Below are positions 1 through 23,835 of a stretch of DNA of 54,306 bases, one piece after another. The position numbers and the translations under genes are program-made. The notes under the pieces are model-generated. The model had not been told where the DNA came from, ran no database searches, and worked only from the letters and a program-made list of their open reading frames with translations. The stretch's first letter is position 1. The number at the start of each line of letters is the position of its first letter. The stretch comes from Trichinella spiralis (lineage: Eukaryota; Nematoda; Enoplea; Trichinellida; Trichinellidae), in contig CM012954.1 in the NCBI GenBank assembly GCA_000181795.3, forward strand, positions 731,626 to 785,931, in the 5' to 3' direction.

Positions 1-505
1 GGAGTACCCTCCCTTTTTGTCAGCAAGACCGGGGGATTGGTCATATTTACGGTGGCCAATTTTCGCTGGCCTCCCTCGCTTTTCACTTGCCGGGAGGATT
101 CTCCATGAGTACCCGGGCAAATCCCTCCGGGGCCTCCTCCCTGTCACTTACCGGAGGATTTTTCATAATTTACCGGCAATCCTCCGGCCTCCACCTTTCA
201 CTTTACTTAAAGATTTCATACTTACCGGGCAATTTCCCATAGCTTTTTCCAGTTACCAATCTTCATACCTACTCATTTCAGTTGCCTGGGAATTTCATAC
301 TTACCTGTAATCCTCATACTTACCTGCAATCTTCCTACCCTCCTCCTTTCACTTACCTGTGATTTTCATACTTACCTGTAATCATCATACTTACCTGCAA
401 TCCTCATACCTCCTTTCACTTACCTGTGATTCTCATACCTACCTGCAATTCTCAAACTCCTGTAATCCTCATACTTACCTATGTTCTTCACGTCACTTAA
501 ATTTC
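1..505 (-). repeat. 5'-splice-site minisatellite, left copy
   Basis: Tandem units of about 20 bp read ATACTTACCTG plus a short spacer such as TAATCCTC or CAATCCTC on the plus strand. On the minus strand this is CAGGTAAGTAT, a full-consensus 5' splice site. I count four exact 11-mers between about 295 and 395, and many one-mismatch copies. The mirror array is at 48270-48700. Positions 1-240 are degraded copies with extra G/C. Confidence 0.85.
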
Positions 506-2000
506 TCCACAACTAGAGTTCCTCAGAACGCTCAAATTGTTCCGCAATTCAATAAACATGTATTAAGAAATTACTTACCTTTTATCGTTTACCGCCAACC
601 GTCTGTATAATTTCTTCTGAAACAATAGTGACGAATGATCTTCAGAACTAACGTGGTTGACTTTGTTGACTAAAATTTCAATTTCTTTACATTCTATTCA
701 GAAATCATCTTGAAATTCCTTACTTTCATCATGGAAGCTCAGCAGTGCTTCATACGTCACATCTTTTAATGTAACAATTTTTTCCGTACCGCAATCTATG
801 AAAAATTCTATTATTCTACTAAATTGTAACAACAGAATATGCATAGTAAAAACATAAAACGCTTACCTTTTAAACGGTTGTTCAGCATCAAATCATTATC
901 CATTCAATAATTTTCATAAATGCCATAGTTGCAGAAGATTGGCTTGGTGGACGTATGAGCATAATTTTCTAATTTTCTTCACTTTCTCAGTTGTTTTCCA
1001 TCTTTTTTTATTTGAAATTCAACTAAAATATGTTTGCAATATTTAGCAGAAATTCTGCTAATTCATTCTAATTGTAATATTCTAGACTCTGGAAACCAGA
1101 GCATGCTATAAAAATTATTAACACTTACCGTACGAATGAGAGAGTTTCAAGCTTTGTTGACATCTTATTATGAATATGAGGAAACTGAGAGCATCTGAAA
1201 TTTAACGTGTTATGATATAAATAAGAAAAATGATAACGAAATACCCCATTATTTCAAACCGTTAGTTTCATTTTGTGAGTCATGTAAATAGCATGCATAA
1301 AATAGACCTATTATTGAAACAATATTTACCTATTAACCGTAGATGGTCTTGATTAAAGTTTATCACGTGATGCTGTGACTATTCTGATGAAGAAATGAAG
1401 AGAGAACGGCATTTCTTTGTGATCAGCTTATTAATTAACAATTTAAGTAAAATGTTTGGTTGAATAAAAATGATGATCGATAATCTATAATATAAAAGTT
1501 ATCATATATAATCAGCGCATCTGAAAATCATTAAAAATAACAACATTTTCTTCAAATAATTGAAAAGATTAGTAATTCGTTACTTACTGTAATTTTGAAT
1601 TGTTGAAACCAAGTCGTAAACATGGGAATATATCTGAAAATAAATTTCATAAAAAAAGTATTAAAGCCGTAAATATCTGATCAAAAGAATTTATTTTCCT
1701 AAAGAACATGTACACCATGAAGAAAATCATTTAAAGCAAAAGCAAAAAAACAAGAGCCTTTAGAACTTAATAATATTCACAATAAAAAGTATAATAACAG
1801 AAAATCACATTAATTTCAACACCAACTATTAGGGAAGGTATATAAATAGTATGCATAGAAAATCAGTTCTGTTATTAAACAAAACTTATATTTTACCGAA
1901 TGATGATGTTGAACTTTCACCACGCTATCCCATGGCCATAGACTGAGTAGGTGGACATGAATGAGACAGTGTGGAAATTTCAGAGATGCATTATGCAAAT
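480..2000 (-). other. Serial short exon-like blocks (left arm)
   Basis: This is the mirror of the right-arm blocks listed at 46740-48280. Donor-like signals (ACTTAC or CTTACC on the plus strand) recur near 480, 575, 865, 1125, 1325 and 1585. Each has a pyrimidine-rich AG on its upstream side 40-70 nt away. No long reading frame links them. A 60-codon frame at 1816-1998 is nearly the same in both arms, but that follows from the repeat identity alone. Interpretation: a multi-exon, probably noncoding transcript running leftward out of the window. There is no expression evidence. Confidence 0.35.
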
Positions 2001-3430
2001 GAAAATTACTATTAGAAGTTAAACATATAATGGTCTCACTGTTCAGTCGCCGATCACCGTTAGCCGATAACTACTTCAAATAAAACACACTTAACGCAGG
2101 TCATCTAGCTCTACTACAATCCAGCAACAAGCGCTCTGTTTCTGATAACATAAGCATTTCATGAAAATATAATTTGCATATCAGAAAAATAACCCTCACG
2201 CAGCGTTATTTCACTTAGCTTAATCGCTGTGCTATATTTCAGATAATTCGATTTCCTTTTTTCTAAAAATGTCCAGTCGAGGAAAAAATTAAAATCAGTT
2301 ATCCTTTAAGAGCATCTTAGAAATTACTGACAAATCTTTCAATTACTTGGAAGTTAAGTTTCAAATTATATAAATACGGTATTATTCAGTGTCAATAAAT
2401 TACGCATTCGTTATCTATTCTCAGCTCTATTTTAACCAATTGCCCAGATACCGTATAAAGCTACTTATCAAAATAGATCCCTTCTCATTGTTGAAATTTA
2501 TCTTCTGTTTCTGTTAATTTATTAACTTTAATTACAACAACTTTCAACAAATTAAAATAAAATAAACAAAAAATACCGTATCTTATATAAAGGTTTCCGT
2601 TAGCCTTTATCGTTGAAAATGCCAATAAGGTTGTCGCACACCGTTAGCTTGTCCTTCATACGATTCTTTTGTTCTTGATAACATACATTTCAATGTTCAA
2701 ATCATCTACATTTGAAAGTGACTTTTCTTTCTAACGTGAGTATATAAAAATTGTATACTTATTAGTTGTTTGTTTCCTTCAATAGATTGCATGAATGGAA
2801 TATCTAAAATCAAATTATCTCTAACGATATATAATGAAAAAAAGAAAGCGATCATTCAATTCCAGTTATCATGTTAATAAATTTATGCAAATGAAAACAG
2901 AAATTTTTTTCCCAAGTTATGTAAGAACGCATGCTGGATAGATATCGCGAATAACATACCATAGCGTAGCTTTCAATCGTTGATGATAACTGAAAGAGAG
3001 AATTGAAGGTCAGTACGTGCCGTCATGACGATACATTGAACAACTGACAATGAAATTGGAAATTAGTAAAGTAGTACAAAGTAAATTATGCCAATAGCAA
3101 AATACTTTACTTCAGGTCAAATGAACTAATTTTCAATTTGCAGTAGTGTAAAAATTTTACATAATATACGCTACATTTACATTTGACATATCATTATGAA
3201 AAATATTATCAGTATGCATATTTATTTCAGTATAATAAAACTTCCTTGAGGTCATTTCAATGTTTCTGTATCAATTAATATATTGACGCTGAAGATTAGT
3301 AATTGATAGATCAGTAACGTTATTTGGTTTGAAACAGTCGGCATAATTTCTGATGTAATGCACGACAATGTTGTTCGGAATTACAATACTTTTTTTTTAC
3401 AATTCGTAATAAAAGAACAATGAATAAAAG

Positions 3431-4342
3431 GCTGCAATGGAAATGAAAAAAAATTATAAAAAACCGTATCTGAAACAATTTTGCAGTGAATTTTTTGTTA
3501 ACAATTGTTTACAACAAGTGAAGCTATTTCAGTCATTGGAAACGATATTCACAAGAAGCATAGATACATACGAGGGAAAATTGCTAAACGCTGCCTGCAA
3601 CAATGACAACCGAAGACCAATAATGGTTTCGGTAATCGGTTAATCAAGATTTATTTGTTTAAAGCACCAGGCTATCAGTTGAAGCGTTAATTGTGGAGTC
3701 AAACAAAGTAAAATGATAAATGAAATTAATTCATTCCATTGCTGGCGTCAATTGCTGGTCACGATTATCAGAGGGGTTTATTGAATTGGCAATGGGGCGC
3801 GTCAATCAGTCTTTGAAAGGTTCAATTATTGACCAACCGATCGTGCTAGCAAGTTCGAATTTGTTGATAACACTTTCCGCTGCAAAGGCAGAAATGCCGA
3901 GCAGAGATGTCAAAATTTTCCTTGTTTTTCCTTTAATAAAATGAAACAAAAGAGCAAACATTTCAGCTTGTTTTGTTAAAACAGCTTTGTGCTAGTTTGC
4001 ATTAGTGGAGCAGTGTGTTGAGATTTTCTGCAAAGATGATTCTTGTTGCAAAACAAACAACGATGAACAACAATTCTGTGTACTGAATTGTTGTTTACCA
4101 TCGCCGGTGCGTGTTAGCGTGTAAAATAGCATTGTTTCAATTTTGCTGTTGCAATATATCTCCTCCAGCACAGTGTTCGGTTGTATTGTTGAGGACGAAA
4201 AGAAAACCAAAAAGCTTCACTGAAAATGATGGATCCAAAAAGTCCTTTGTTTTTTACGTAAATATAATATTGAATATGCGTTGATTTTCATGAAATATTA
4301 CGTATGCCAACGGTGTTTTTTCTTCTGATCAGGAATGCAGCA
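3431..4342. other. Intergenic and 5' region of the aminopeptidase gene
   Basis: I recognise no gene here. Short frames at 3437-3643, 3720-3944 and 3992-4210 have no recognisable content. The end of the stretch (about 4314-4332) is pyrimidine-rich and finishes in a good 3' splice acceptor 10 nt before the aminopeptidase ATG. The region therefore probably holds the promoter and either an outron or a 5'UTR intron. Confidence 0.5.
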
Positions 4343-6699
4343 ATGCCTGAACTGATGATCAGCAAAGATGTCGCCGACAAAAGCTACGATGCGGTCATGT
4401 TGACCGTAGCAGATTTGAAATTTCTTCCCAAACAGTTGCAATTTCTGAAAGTATACGTCGACAGTTTTGTTCAGGTAGTGCAAATGAAGCAACGCTATTT
4501 TCCATTCTTTGTTTGGGTATTATTTTACATTGACGTTGCTGTGTGTACTGCAAATGCAGATTGATCAAAGCGCTTTGAAAGCATTGCAAACATCGATCAT
4601 TCCAATACCGAAAACTGACATTCCATCGGGACGTTTGGCAAGTGGAAAAGCAATTAATTAAGTGAATATCCAATGGTTTTATTTTCCAAGAAAACTGATT
4701 TTCAGATTCTGAATGCAGTTGGTCCGGTGAGCAGAGACTATGACGATGAGCGACGCTTTCGTGACGCGATCGAAGCAGGAATGAAAAAGTAAAACAACAC
4801 AAACAGCAAAAAACAGTGGATGCAAAAATCTTTTCCACACTTTGCAGAGCACTAGCAGCTGGAGTGGAGAGCATCCTGTTGATCTGCTGTCCACATCCAA
4901 ATTACCCAACAGCTGAACTGGTGACCATTTTGGCTGCACTGCAGGCTCTGTACACGGTAAGGAATTCTCACTTGTAATAGGATTTGTTCATTTTCAATTT
5001 TATTTTCAAGCCATTGGAATTGCGCGAACTGAATTCAACAAACAACAAGCAAAAGGTGAAAAAACTCGGTATATGGTGCCCAGCGGATGCAAGCGCGACT
5101 ACGAAATACGTCGAAATGATAAAAGTGGCAACTGCCATTGAATGCGGACGGTGAAGTTGAAATGATGCTTTTTTACTTGTTACAAATAGTTTTCTCTGCT
5201 CTTCTTTTCGCAATGTTGCTGTTACAGAACTGTTGCCAGAGATATAGGAGGCTCAGATCCAGAACGAATGTGTCCGTTGAATGCAGCTGAATACACGACG
5301 AAACTTTTCCAAAATTCACATGTACACGTGACCGTTGAGCTCGGCACGGAATATCCTCTACTGCAGGCCGTTAATCGGGCAGCGGACAGTATTGACTGAT
5401 AGGATTATTAATTATTGAATATCAGTTTGTCAATCGTTTAAATCGTTTGCAGAAATTCCAAGACATCAAGCCAAAATTGTCAAACTTGAGTATATTGGAC
5501 AAGGTCCGATTGAAGAGACTGTACTGCTTGTTGGAAAAGTGAAAGCGAAAAACAAGACCAAATCCATTTGAAAACTTACGCTGAAACTTTTCAGGGAGTC
5601 ACACTGGACACTGGTGGATTGAATATCAAGATTGGATCTGCCATGAACGGCATGTCACGAGACAAATGCGGTGCAGCTGCAGTCATTGGATTTTTCCAAG
5701 TATTTATCGCTCCCTTTTCTACCTTTCAACAAGAAAAAAAAAAGACTTACTGCTCTCTGTAAGTTCGGATAGTTTCTAGGCGCTGGAACAATTGCAACCG
5801 AAAGGGCTGAAAGCCATCGGAAGTGCGGTTTTCGTTCGAAACAGCGTCGGACCAGAAAGCTTCTCCTGCGACGAAATTTTGACCAGTCGGTCAGGAAAAC
5901 GAATACGGATAATCAATCAACACTGACGCCGAAGGTCGAATGATCATGCTGGATCCGTTGTGCGAGATGAAAGAACGAGCTATCGGTGAAATAAATCCAC
6001 ATATTTACACCATCGCCACGTTGACCGGTCACGCTGGACTGACAGTCGGATATGGCTACAATGTAAATCGATCATATAGCATCTGTCTTTGCAAGCATGC
6101 ATGAGAAGAATAAATTTACGCTTGAATTTCAGATTGCCGTTTGCAATAAACCAGCTGAAATGGCGCGAGAAGACGAAAAGTTACAAAATGCCGGAAAAGC
6201 AATGGCTGATATGTTTGAAATTTCACGCCTGCGACGTGAGGTAGAAAAATTGCTCAATGTGTAGTAAAAATAAAAAAGAAGAAAAATAACTAAATAGAGT
6301 ATTTTTACTGCAGGATTTCGAAGCAAACAGAGGCGATTCAGAATATGAAGACATGAAGCAAAGCAACACTGAGCCGAGCGTCAGAACGCCCAGAGGACAC
6401 ACTGTACCGGCTGCATTTCTGATCGAAGGCTCTGGATTGGATAAGGTAAAAAAAATAAAACAATAACAACAAAAAATATATACTGTCATGATTTTGTGTT
6501 TTTCTCTTGAATTCAATTGAAGCAGCGTGAAATTTTCTATTTCTAGCACGGAGCTGACAGCGATCAGCCAATCAAATACACTCACATTGACATGGCTTCA
6601 GGAAATGGTCCGTTTCCAGGTACACCGTGGGGAAGTCCCGTGGCCGCACTGGTGGCCAGATACGTGATGCACTCTTATCAATCTACTGAAAAACTGTAA
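4343..6699 (+). CDS. M17 leucyl-aminopeptidase-like protein (W07G4.4/NPEPL1 type)
   Basis: A cytosolic metallo-aminopeptidase of family M17, closest to the C. elegans 'putative aminopeptidase W07G4.4' group. Twelve exons: 4343-4474, 4560-4637, 4706-4788, 4848-4956, 5011-5150, 5228-5388, 5453-5538, 5595-5699, 5780-6062, 6133-6240, 6314-6445 and 6547-6699, about 521 aa. Seen directly are the active-site blocks LLVGK/GVTLDTGG (spanning the 5538/5595 junction), GMSRDKCGAAAV, TSRSGKR and NTDAEGR (5919-5939), then IATLTGHAG and a C-terminal HIDMASGNGP. Just before NTDAEGR a 4-bp tandem duplication (AATC AATC, 5911-5918) breaks the frame. Counting it once makes the exon lengths sum to a multiple of three and restores the family spacing, so it is a fresh mutation, an allele or a sequence error. 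Intron 2 has a GC donor. The ATG lies 10 nt after an acceptor-like CAG, which suggests trans-splicing. Confidence 0.9.
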
Positions 6700-9600
6700 A
6701 TGTCGTTAGCAAGAATTCGGTTGGGTTCAGGTGGTCACTTTTCAGTTGCTTTTCAGATATCGGGGCCATAATTTTTGAAGGGAGGAAACCATTGGCTAAT
6801 AATAATAATAATAATAAATTAATCCATCCATTGCAGTGGAAATTGAATTTTGCAATCGCTTGCTGTCTGAGCCATCTGATCTGATTTGAACAAAACAGAA
6901 AAAAAAAAGATTGTCGCAATTTATTCGGTGCTCGTCATGGTGTCATTGTTTTTTCGGAGTTGGCAAATACAAAACTGACCGTATTATTATTAGAGAAACG
7001 CAAACAGCTCGCCGGATCCAATTTCTGCTCGATGAAGCAGCCTGCCATATGACTCCACTGATAAAGCGGTTTCATACTAGCAACGGTTTTCTAAAATTTC
7101 CTCGTCCATGCAGCAAACAGTTGGTGTGCAGAGTAAAAGATGAAAAATATATACCACATCTGAAGTCGAAGATTCATCAGAAGACGATTCAAAATTTGCA
7201 TTTTCTTCCGAATCGACCTGCTCCAGCACCTTCTGCCCTGAACAGTTGCACTGCATGGCGTCGTGAGTCGCGCAAGCGGTGTTCGCCTGATAAACAAGCA
7301 AATGTTTCAGTTCGTCAATTGAGAATTTCATCTTGGTCTTCTTCATTTCATCATTCCCATCGACAACCAAACCAATATCGTCTTTTCTTATTTGTCGTTG
7401 AAAAATGTTCTCTTCAATGGATCCCTTGAAAATTGAATGAAACAAAACCAAACATTAAAAAAAATTGGTAATAAATTGTTCATCCAACCGTTGTCAACAG
7501 TCTGTAAATATGGCAAACACGTCGTTGGCCGTCACGCCAAATGCGTGCCATTGCTTGTCTGTCGTATGCAGGATTCCAGTCACAATCGTAGAGCACAAGT
7601 CGATTAGCAGCAGTCAAATTTAAGCCCATTCCTCCTGAATGTTCAGAAATATATAAATAAATAAATATCAGTTGATAATTAATTGACTCAGCGTCAACTG
7701 ATACGAATACTTGCAAATTATTTGCAGAAAATTAACCAGTGGATGACGAAAATCAAGTTACTGTTTTGTGCCGTTATTTTCTCATCTTTGATCGTTCAAA
7801 TCAAACTAACACGCCGACTATTTACAATCAATTTCAATTTATGCAAATAATAATAAAATTTGAATGAAAAATCATGCAAACGCAAAACCATTAAAACATA
7901 TAAATATTTGCATTTGTTAGCTAACCGATAAACTTGTCAAATGTCACTTGAATTGACAATTTTTAAGCGCTTGAAAATTTTACCCGCTTTCAATAATTAT
8001 TATTACCTGCTTTGGTGCTGAGCAAAAACAGAAACGTGTCATCAGTGGTAGTGTTGAAACGGTCGACCATCCTCTGCCTTGACGAAACATCCGTACTGCC
8101 ATCCAGTCGAAAAGAAGAAAATCCCATTCCATTGCAATAACTTTCGATTATGTTCAAAGATTCGGTAAAATTAGACGCCACCACGACCTTCTCGGCCGGA
8201 TATTGTCTACGCACCAGTTCCAACAGCTGAGCAAGCACAGTTAATTTGCCACTGTCACCCACTCGTACACCAACGTCGGTAAAACAAGCAGGATAGCAAG
8301 AAAGCAGTACTGTGACGTTCGGTCTTCCGACTGCCTGTTGCAAACTGTTGTACAATACAGCAGGATGTGCGCATATTTTGCGCATGTAGTCTAGGAATGT
8401 CAAACAAAATTCCGAACCTGCAGCAGTACCCTGATCCAATGCCAGTCTGGCCTCCTCGGCCACAGTTTCGAACAATTTGCTCTGCAAAGTCGACGGCTTG
8501 CAAAAGACCGCATATTCCACTTTGCTTGGCAAATAGCGGCGCATAATTTGCCGTGTGCGTCGCAACAAAAAAGTCGAAACCAACTGACGCAATTCATCCC
8601 CTTTCCATCGTCCATAAATCTGATCATCTTCGTCCGCTTGGGCACTCATCGATGCTAAAATCGGCTTTTCAAAACTTGCCCTAAACTGAGCCGCTTCGCC
8701 AAGCAGACCTGGATTAGCCAAATCACAAAGCACGTACAATTCTTGAAGATTGTTTTGCACGGGCGTGCCGGTCAACAACAGACGACGTTCAACCGGAAAT
8801 TGACGAATCAAATAGCTCGCTCTGACCATGGGATTTTTAAGTCGGTGTGCTTCGTCACAGATGAGCATGTCGAATCTACTACTACTCTGGCCAGATTCTT
8901 GGAGCCGGTTAGCATGTCGTGCGAATGTTTCATAACTGACAATGGTGACAGAACGTAGTGAGGCGTGGTTCATCGAACAAGCTCTATTCACGTCTTTACC
9001 GTCCCGGACCAAAACAATACTCAAACGGTGCAATTTGAGCCACTTGTCGAACTCTTTTTTCCAATTGTCCAACAAACTACAAGGTGCCAGTAACAAAATT
9101 CGTCTAAGAAGAGCACGTCCGTCAAATGGTCCACGTTTCATCAATGTCGACACCAATGCAATACACTGCAACGATTTGCCAAGGCCCATCTCATCGGCTA
9201 CAGAAGTTTGAAAAAAGAAGGCAACTCTTTGAATCAAATGAGAAAAATAAAACAACTTCTTCTTACCCAAAATTGCACCATGCCTGTTTGTCGAATGATA
9301 TCCAATGATGCATTTGTACAAAAACAGTATACCTTCTCTTTGATGTGGACGCAAATTCTTCGCCAAACTGATATCCACAGGTACTTCACCGCACTGCCTA
9401 CCGTCGGGCAAAGTGAACGACGGCAGAACAAAGCAAGCCTCCTCCTCCGTCGACCCAATCACGTTTCTTCTTCTTCTTCTCTTCAACAACTCTGAACAGC
9501 ACGGTCGAGGAACCGCAACTGGTCGTTGTTGCTCTGTGACACTTGCCTGTGGTTTTTCACTTTTCACACTGACCTCGTCAACAAGCATCACAAGCAACCC

Positions 9601-9912
9601 AGAAATGACCAACTCGTGACCAACGGCCACATCCATGCTGAGCGTCTTGCGGCTAGTCAACTGTCGTTCGCCTTCAATTCGCAGCACAATGCCAGTGGGC
9701 TGCAAGCACAGGATGCCGTCGTTTTCCCAGAATTTTCGTTTGCGATTCGACAACTTCGACACAAGCACATTGAAATGCTTCGAACAATTCTTGTGCTCTT
9801 CGCCGCTGTCTTGAACATCACTTGAACAGCAACTGTAATCCTCGTCAGGCTTGTCTACAACGCTGGTCAACATCCGCTGCCTACGACGAGATGGAGCAGC
9901 AGATCGAAGCAT
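6683..9912 (-). CDS. RAD54B: RAD54B-like SNF2 family DNA translocase
   Basis: A SNF2-family ATPase that remodels RAD51-DNA filaments in homologous recombination, acting in the nucleus. Exons on the minus strand: 9912-9267, 9197-8007, 7634-7489 and 7424-7155, plus a tentative last exon 6748-6683. The N-terminus MLRSAAPS matches vertebrate RAD54B (MRRSAAPS). Residues about 48-115 resemble the DUF2439 region of RAD54B. Helicase motifs follow: [21 protein letters not shown] (Walker A, split by intron 1), [18 protein letters not shown], then [26 protein letters not shown] and WRDGQ. The C-terminus [11 protein letters not shown] and [11 protein letters not shown] also follow RAD54B. The last exon is chosen because [11 protein letters not shown] resembles human GDHLNLTDPFL. 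Its acceptor is weak, and otherwise the frame ends at 7077. Intron 1 is 69 nt and stop-free in frame. The tail overlaps the aminopeptidase stop on the other strand. Confidence 0.93.
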
Positions 9913-10734
9913 GATAAAATTGGACTGTGAATAGAAAAAACGAAATCAACAAGAAAAAAAAATAAATAGTCTGAAACAAAATATCCCAGGGTAAAAATTG
10001 GGAAAAACGAAAACACGTTTGATTAAAACATTTTCGACAAAATGAAATGAAAATCCATTATCCAATTTTGTATTGGAATTTATTGAACACAATAAAATCG
10101 CATCTTTTCATTACACAATTTTCAAAGAACTTGGGTAAAATAACAGATTCACAATAAAGAAAGACTAGTTCGACAGTTTGTCACAAACCGTTCAGGCAAC
10201 CGTGTTCAGCTAATGGCGCGAGTGTATGGAATAATGTTCAGGTACAAAAAAGGGAAACCACCAACGCGAAAAAGTGAACACGCATAACGGCACCGATGAA
10301 ATTCAATGTACGACCAAAATTCTTGCACAATTATGGTCTAGGTAAAATTAAGACAAAAAGCTCACTCTTTACGTAAATTTAGAGGACAAAAAATAAATAA
10401 TACTTAAAAAAACAATAAAAATGAATCTATATCAACGGCAGAGAAAGAGAGAGAGAGAGAGAGCTAAACGAATGATGAAAAGTGCCTTCGCTTAACGCAT
10501 GCTACAGAGCAGCGTTTTCTGGCAAATTGAAAATTCCTACAAACCCAACAAACAACATGTGAAAGTCATGTTGAAACTTACAACACGTGCAGCAATGAGA
10601 ATTTACATAATAAAAATTTCCATTTCAGGACAAAATAATAATAATAATTTTAAAAGAACAACTTTTTTTTCTTTTCCAACTGAGGTAAGTGATTCGACGA
10701 CAAAAAGACGTGTACAAAATACACGGCACTTTTG
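9913..10734. other. Intergenic between RAD54B and ARF6, with (GA)n
   Basis: No gene is seen. It holds the ARF6 3'UTR (minus strand) and the RAD54B promoter side. A short GA microsatellite lies at about 10447-10463. An acceptor-like CAG (plus 9925-9927) sits 12 nt before the RAD54B ATG. Confidence 0.5.
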
Positions 10735-11560
<826 letters not shown>

Positions 11561-12736
11561 TCTCCCACAGCCAGAAAAAGAGTAAAAATACTCAGCTACA
11601 GAATAATCCTAAGTTCATATTTTTTAAATGTAAAATTTTACACTACAAATAAAAGAAATCGAAATCTTCCAACATAAGCGGACGGGCCAGATCTTTCGCA
11701 CATAACAAAACAACTTACGCTACACGCATTACAGTATAATAATTTGCAGGAACTAATTTAATAATTAAATGATCATTTTTAATCAAATGAAAACAGCTGA
11801 ATTTATAAAAATAATTTTATTTTTAAAATTGTAAAAAACATTAATTTTTCTTTATTAATAATTTTATCATAACAATTTAATCAATGGCTTTTTCTCGATT
11901 GCAATATGCGTTGCGCTTCATAAGCGTTGCATCTAATTGCTACTCATTTATTTATCAGATAATTGAATTTCAGCAACAATCTAGTGCAATAAGTTTTGCA
12001 CATTTTCAGTTATGCGCTTGTTATTTGAGAAGTAATGTGCCTGTGCTGATAGCCTACCACCGATGAGAAGGTTCACAATCTGATTGGCCAATTTTATTCT
12101 TGGCTCCACCTTCCAAGCTTCATCATGGTTCATCATTTATTTAATTAAAAATAATAATCTATTTTTTAATTTTTGAATTCAACATTAACAAATATTTAGA
12201 GTTTCTCAATTAATGAATGAATATATTCAGACATTCAGACAGAAGTAAAAAATAAATATGCGGTAAACAGTTGAAACTTCAAATAATACGAGTTAAAAAT
12301 GAGCAAGTTAAAAGTAAAAAAAAAAGAAATTAGATAGCATGGTCAGTTTGACCTGAATGAATGAATTAAATTCAATTGATATCAGAGTGAAGTGATCGGT
12401 ATCAGGTGAAATGTTGCTTGTGAAGTGAAGAATCAGAGATCAGCCAAAGATTTTCAGATGACCCTGATTTGCAAAATAGACAGTGGATAAATTTAGCATT
12501 ATTCAACTTGGCTCGAGTGCGCTATCAAAGACCCACGGCAAATATTAGCCCACTACTATTCGCGTATTGGTGTTCGTACGGCATAAATAAAAGCAGCGCA
12601 AACGGACAGATTCACGCTGAATCATCAAGTTGTTTAAACTAGAGAGTAAGAATGAAAGTAACATTTTATTAAGAGAGGAAAGAAACATATAGGAACGTTC
12701 AAAAGATGCAAAAATTTCGTAACAAAGAACAAGCCC
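11561..12736. other. Intergenic between ARF6 and TMC
   Basis: AT-rich, with no gene or RNA recognised. It should hold the ARF6 promoter (minus strand) and the TMC 3'UTR, which ends somewhere below 12737. A short frame at 11884-12066 is unsupported. Confidence 0.5.
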
Positions 12737-23306
<10,570 letters not shown>

Positions 23307-23719
23307 TTTTGGTAAATATCTTAACCGAGCACCAAATTAGTGATGATCAATTATAACAATAGCAACACTGCAGTTGATTCAAATCCATTCAAATCAAATT
23401 AAAGCTGAACAAACCAAACCAACAAACCAACATGTAGAATATTAATTTCTTAAAAAAGTAAAAATGAAAAACAACTTCTCTATCATCATAATAACAAGCA
23501 TAATTATTCATAACTGAAATAGTTTAATTAAAAAAAAGTGCATCATAGAAGGTTTCTCATGGTTCAAATTTTGACCGAGTCAAATTCCAGAATTCCTATC
23601 AGTTGGAGCATGACCAATTGAGCTAGTTGATGCCGAACATGCAAGCAGTGTATGCTTGATATCGTCGTTAATAAGCAAGAATAATGAAAGTAAAATAAGT
23701 AAAATGGAAATGAATAAAT

Positions 23720-23835
23720 AGAAAAAGGAGAAAGAAAAGAAAGAATGCGATGGAAAGAGAGAAAGAGAGAGAGAGAGAATGAGAGTGAGAGTGAGAGAGA
23801 GAAAGCAAAAGAGAAAGAGTGAGAGAGAAACAGAA
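23720..23835. repeat. GA-rich low-complexity tract
   Basis: An imperfect run of GA, GAGAGA and GAAAGA units about 110 bp long, just upstream of the first TMC coding exon on the minus strand. GA tracts near promoters can act as GAGA-type elements, but nothing here shows function. Confidence 0.8.

Larger units (their letters stand above)
1..3430. repeat. Left arm of giant inverted repeat
   Basis: This segment is the reverse complement of about 45340-48765: a left position plus its right partner sums to about 48766 along the whole arm. Stretches compared by eye, for example 1255-1400 against 47375-47520, differ at only a few bases per 100. Identity is high to about 3190, then falls to roughly 70-75% and fades near 3430. 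Positions 1-240 match less well, with many CTG to CGG-like changes and extra G/C, which could be real divergence or poor sequence at a contig end. The arm contains no recognisable protein gene. On its minus strand it carries the same short exon-like blocks as the right arm has on its plus strand. Confidence 0.93.

Noticed and set aside
359-610. 83-codon frame in the left arm (mirrored at 48155-48400)
   Set aside because: It is a translation of the splice-site minisatellite and lies antisense to the exon-like blocks.
1816-1998. A 60-codon frame (mirrored at 46770-46952) nearly identical in both arms
   Set aside because: The similarity follows from the repeat identity itself. The frame crosses a good donor site and matches nothing I know, so it is not evidence of coding.
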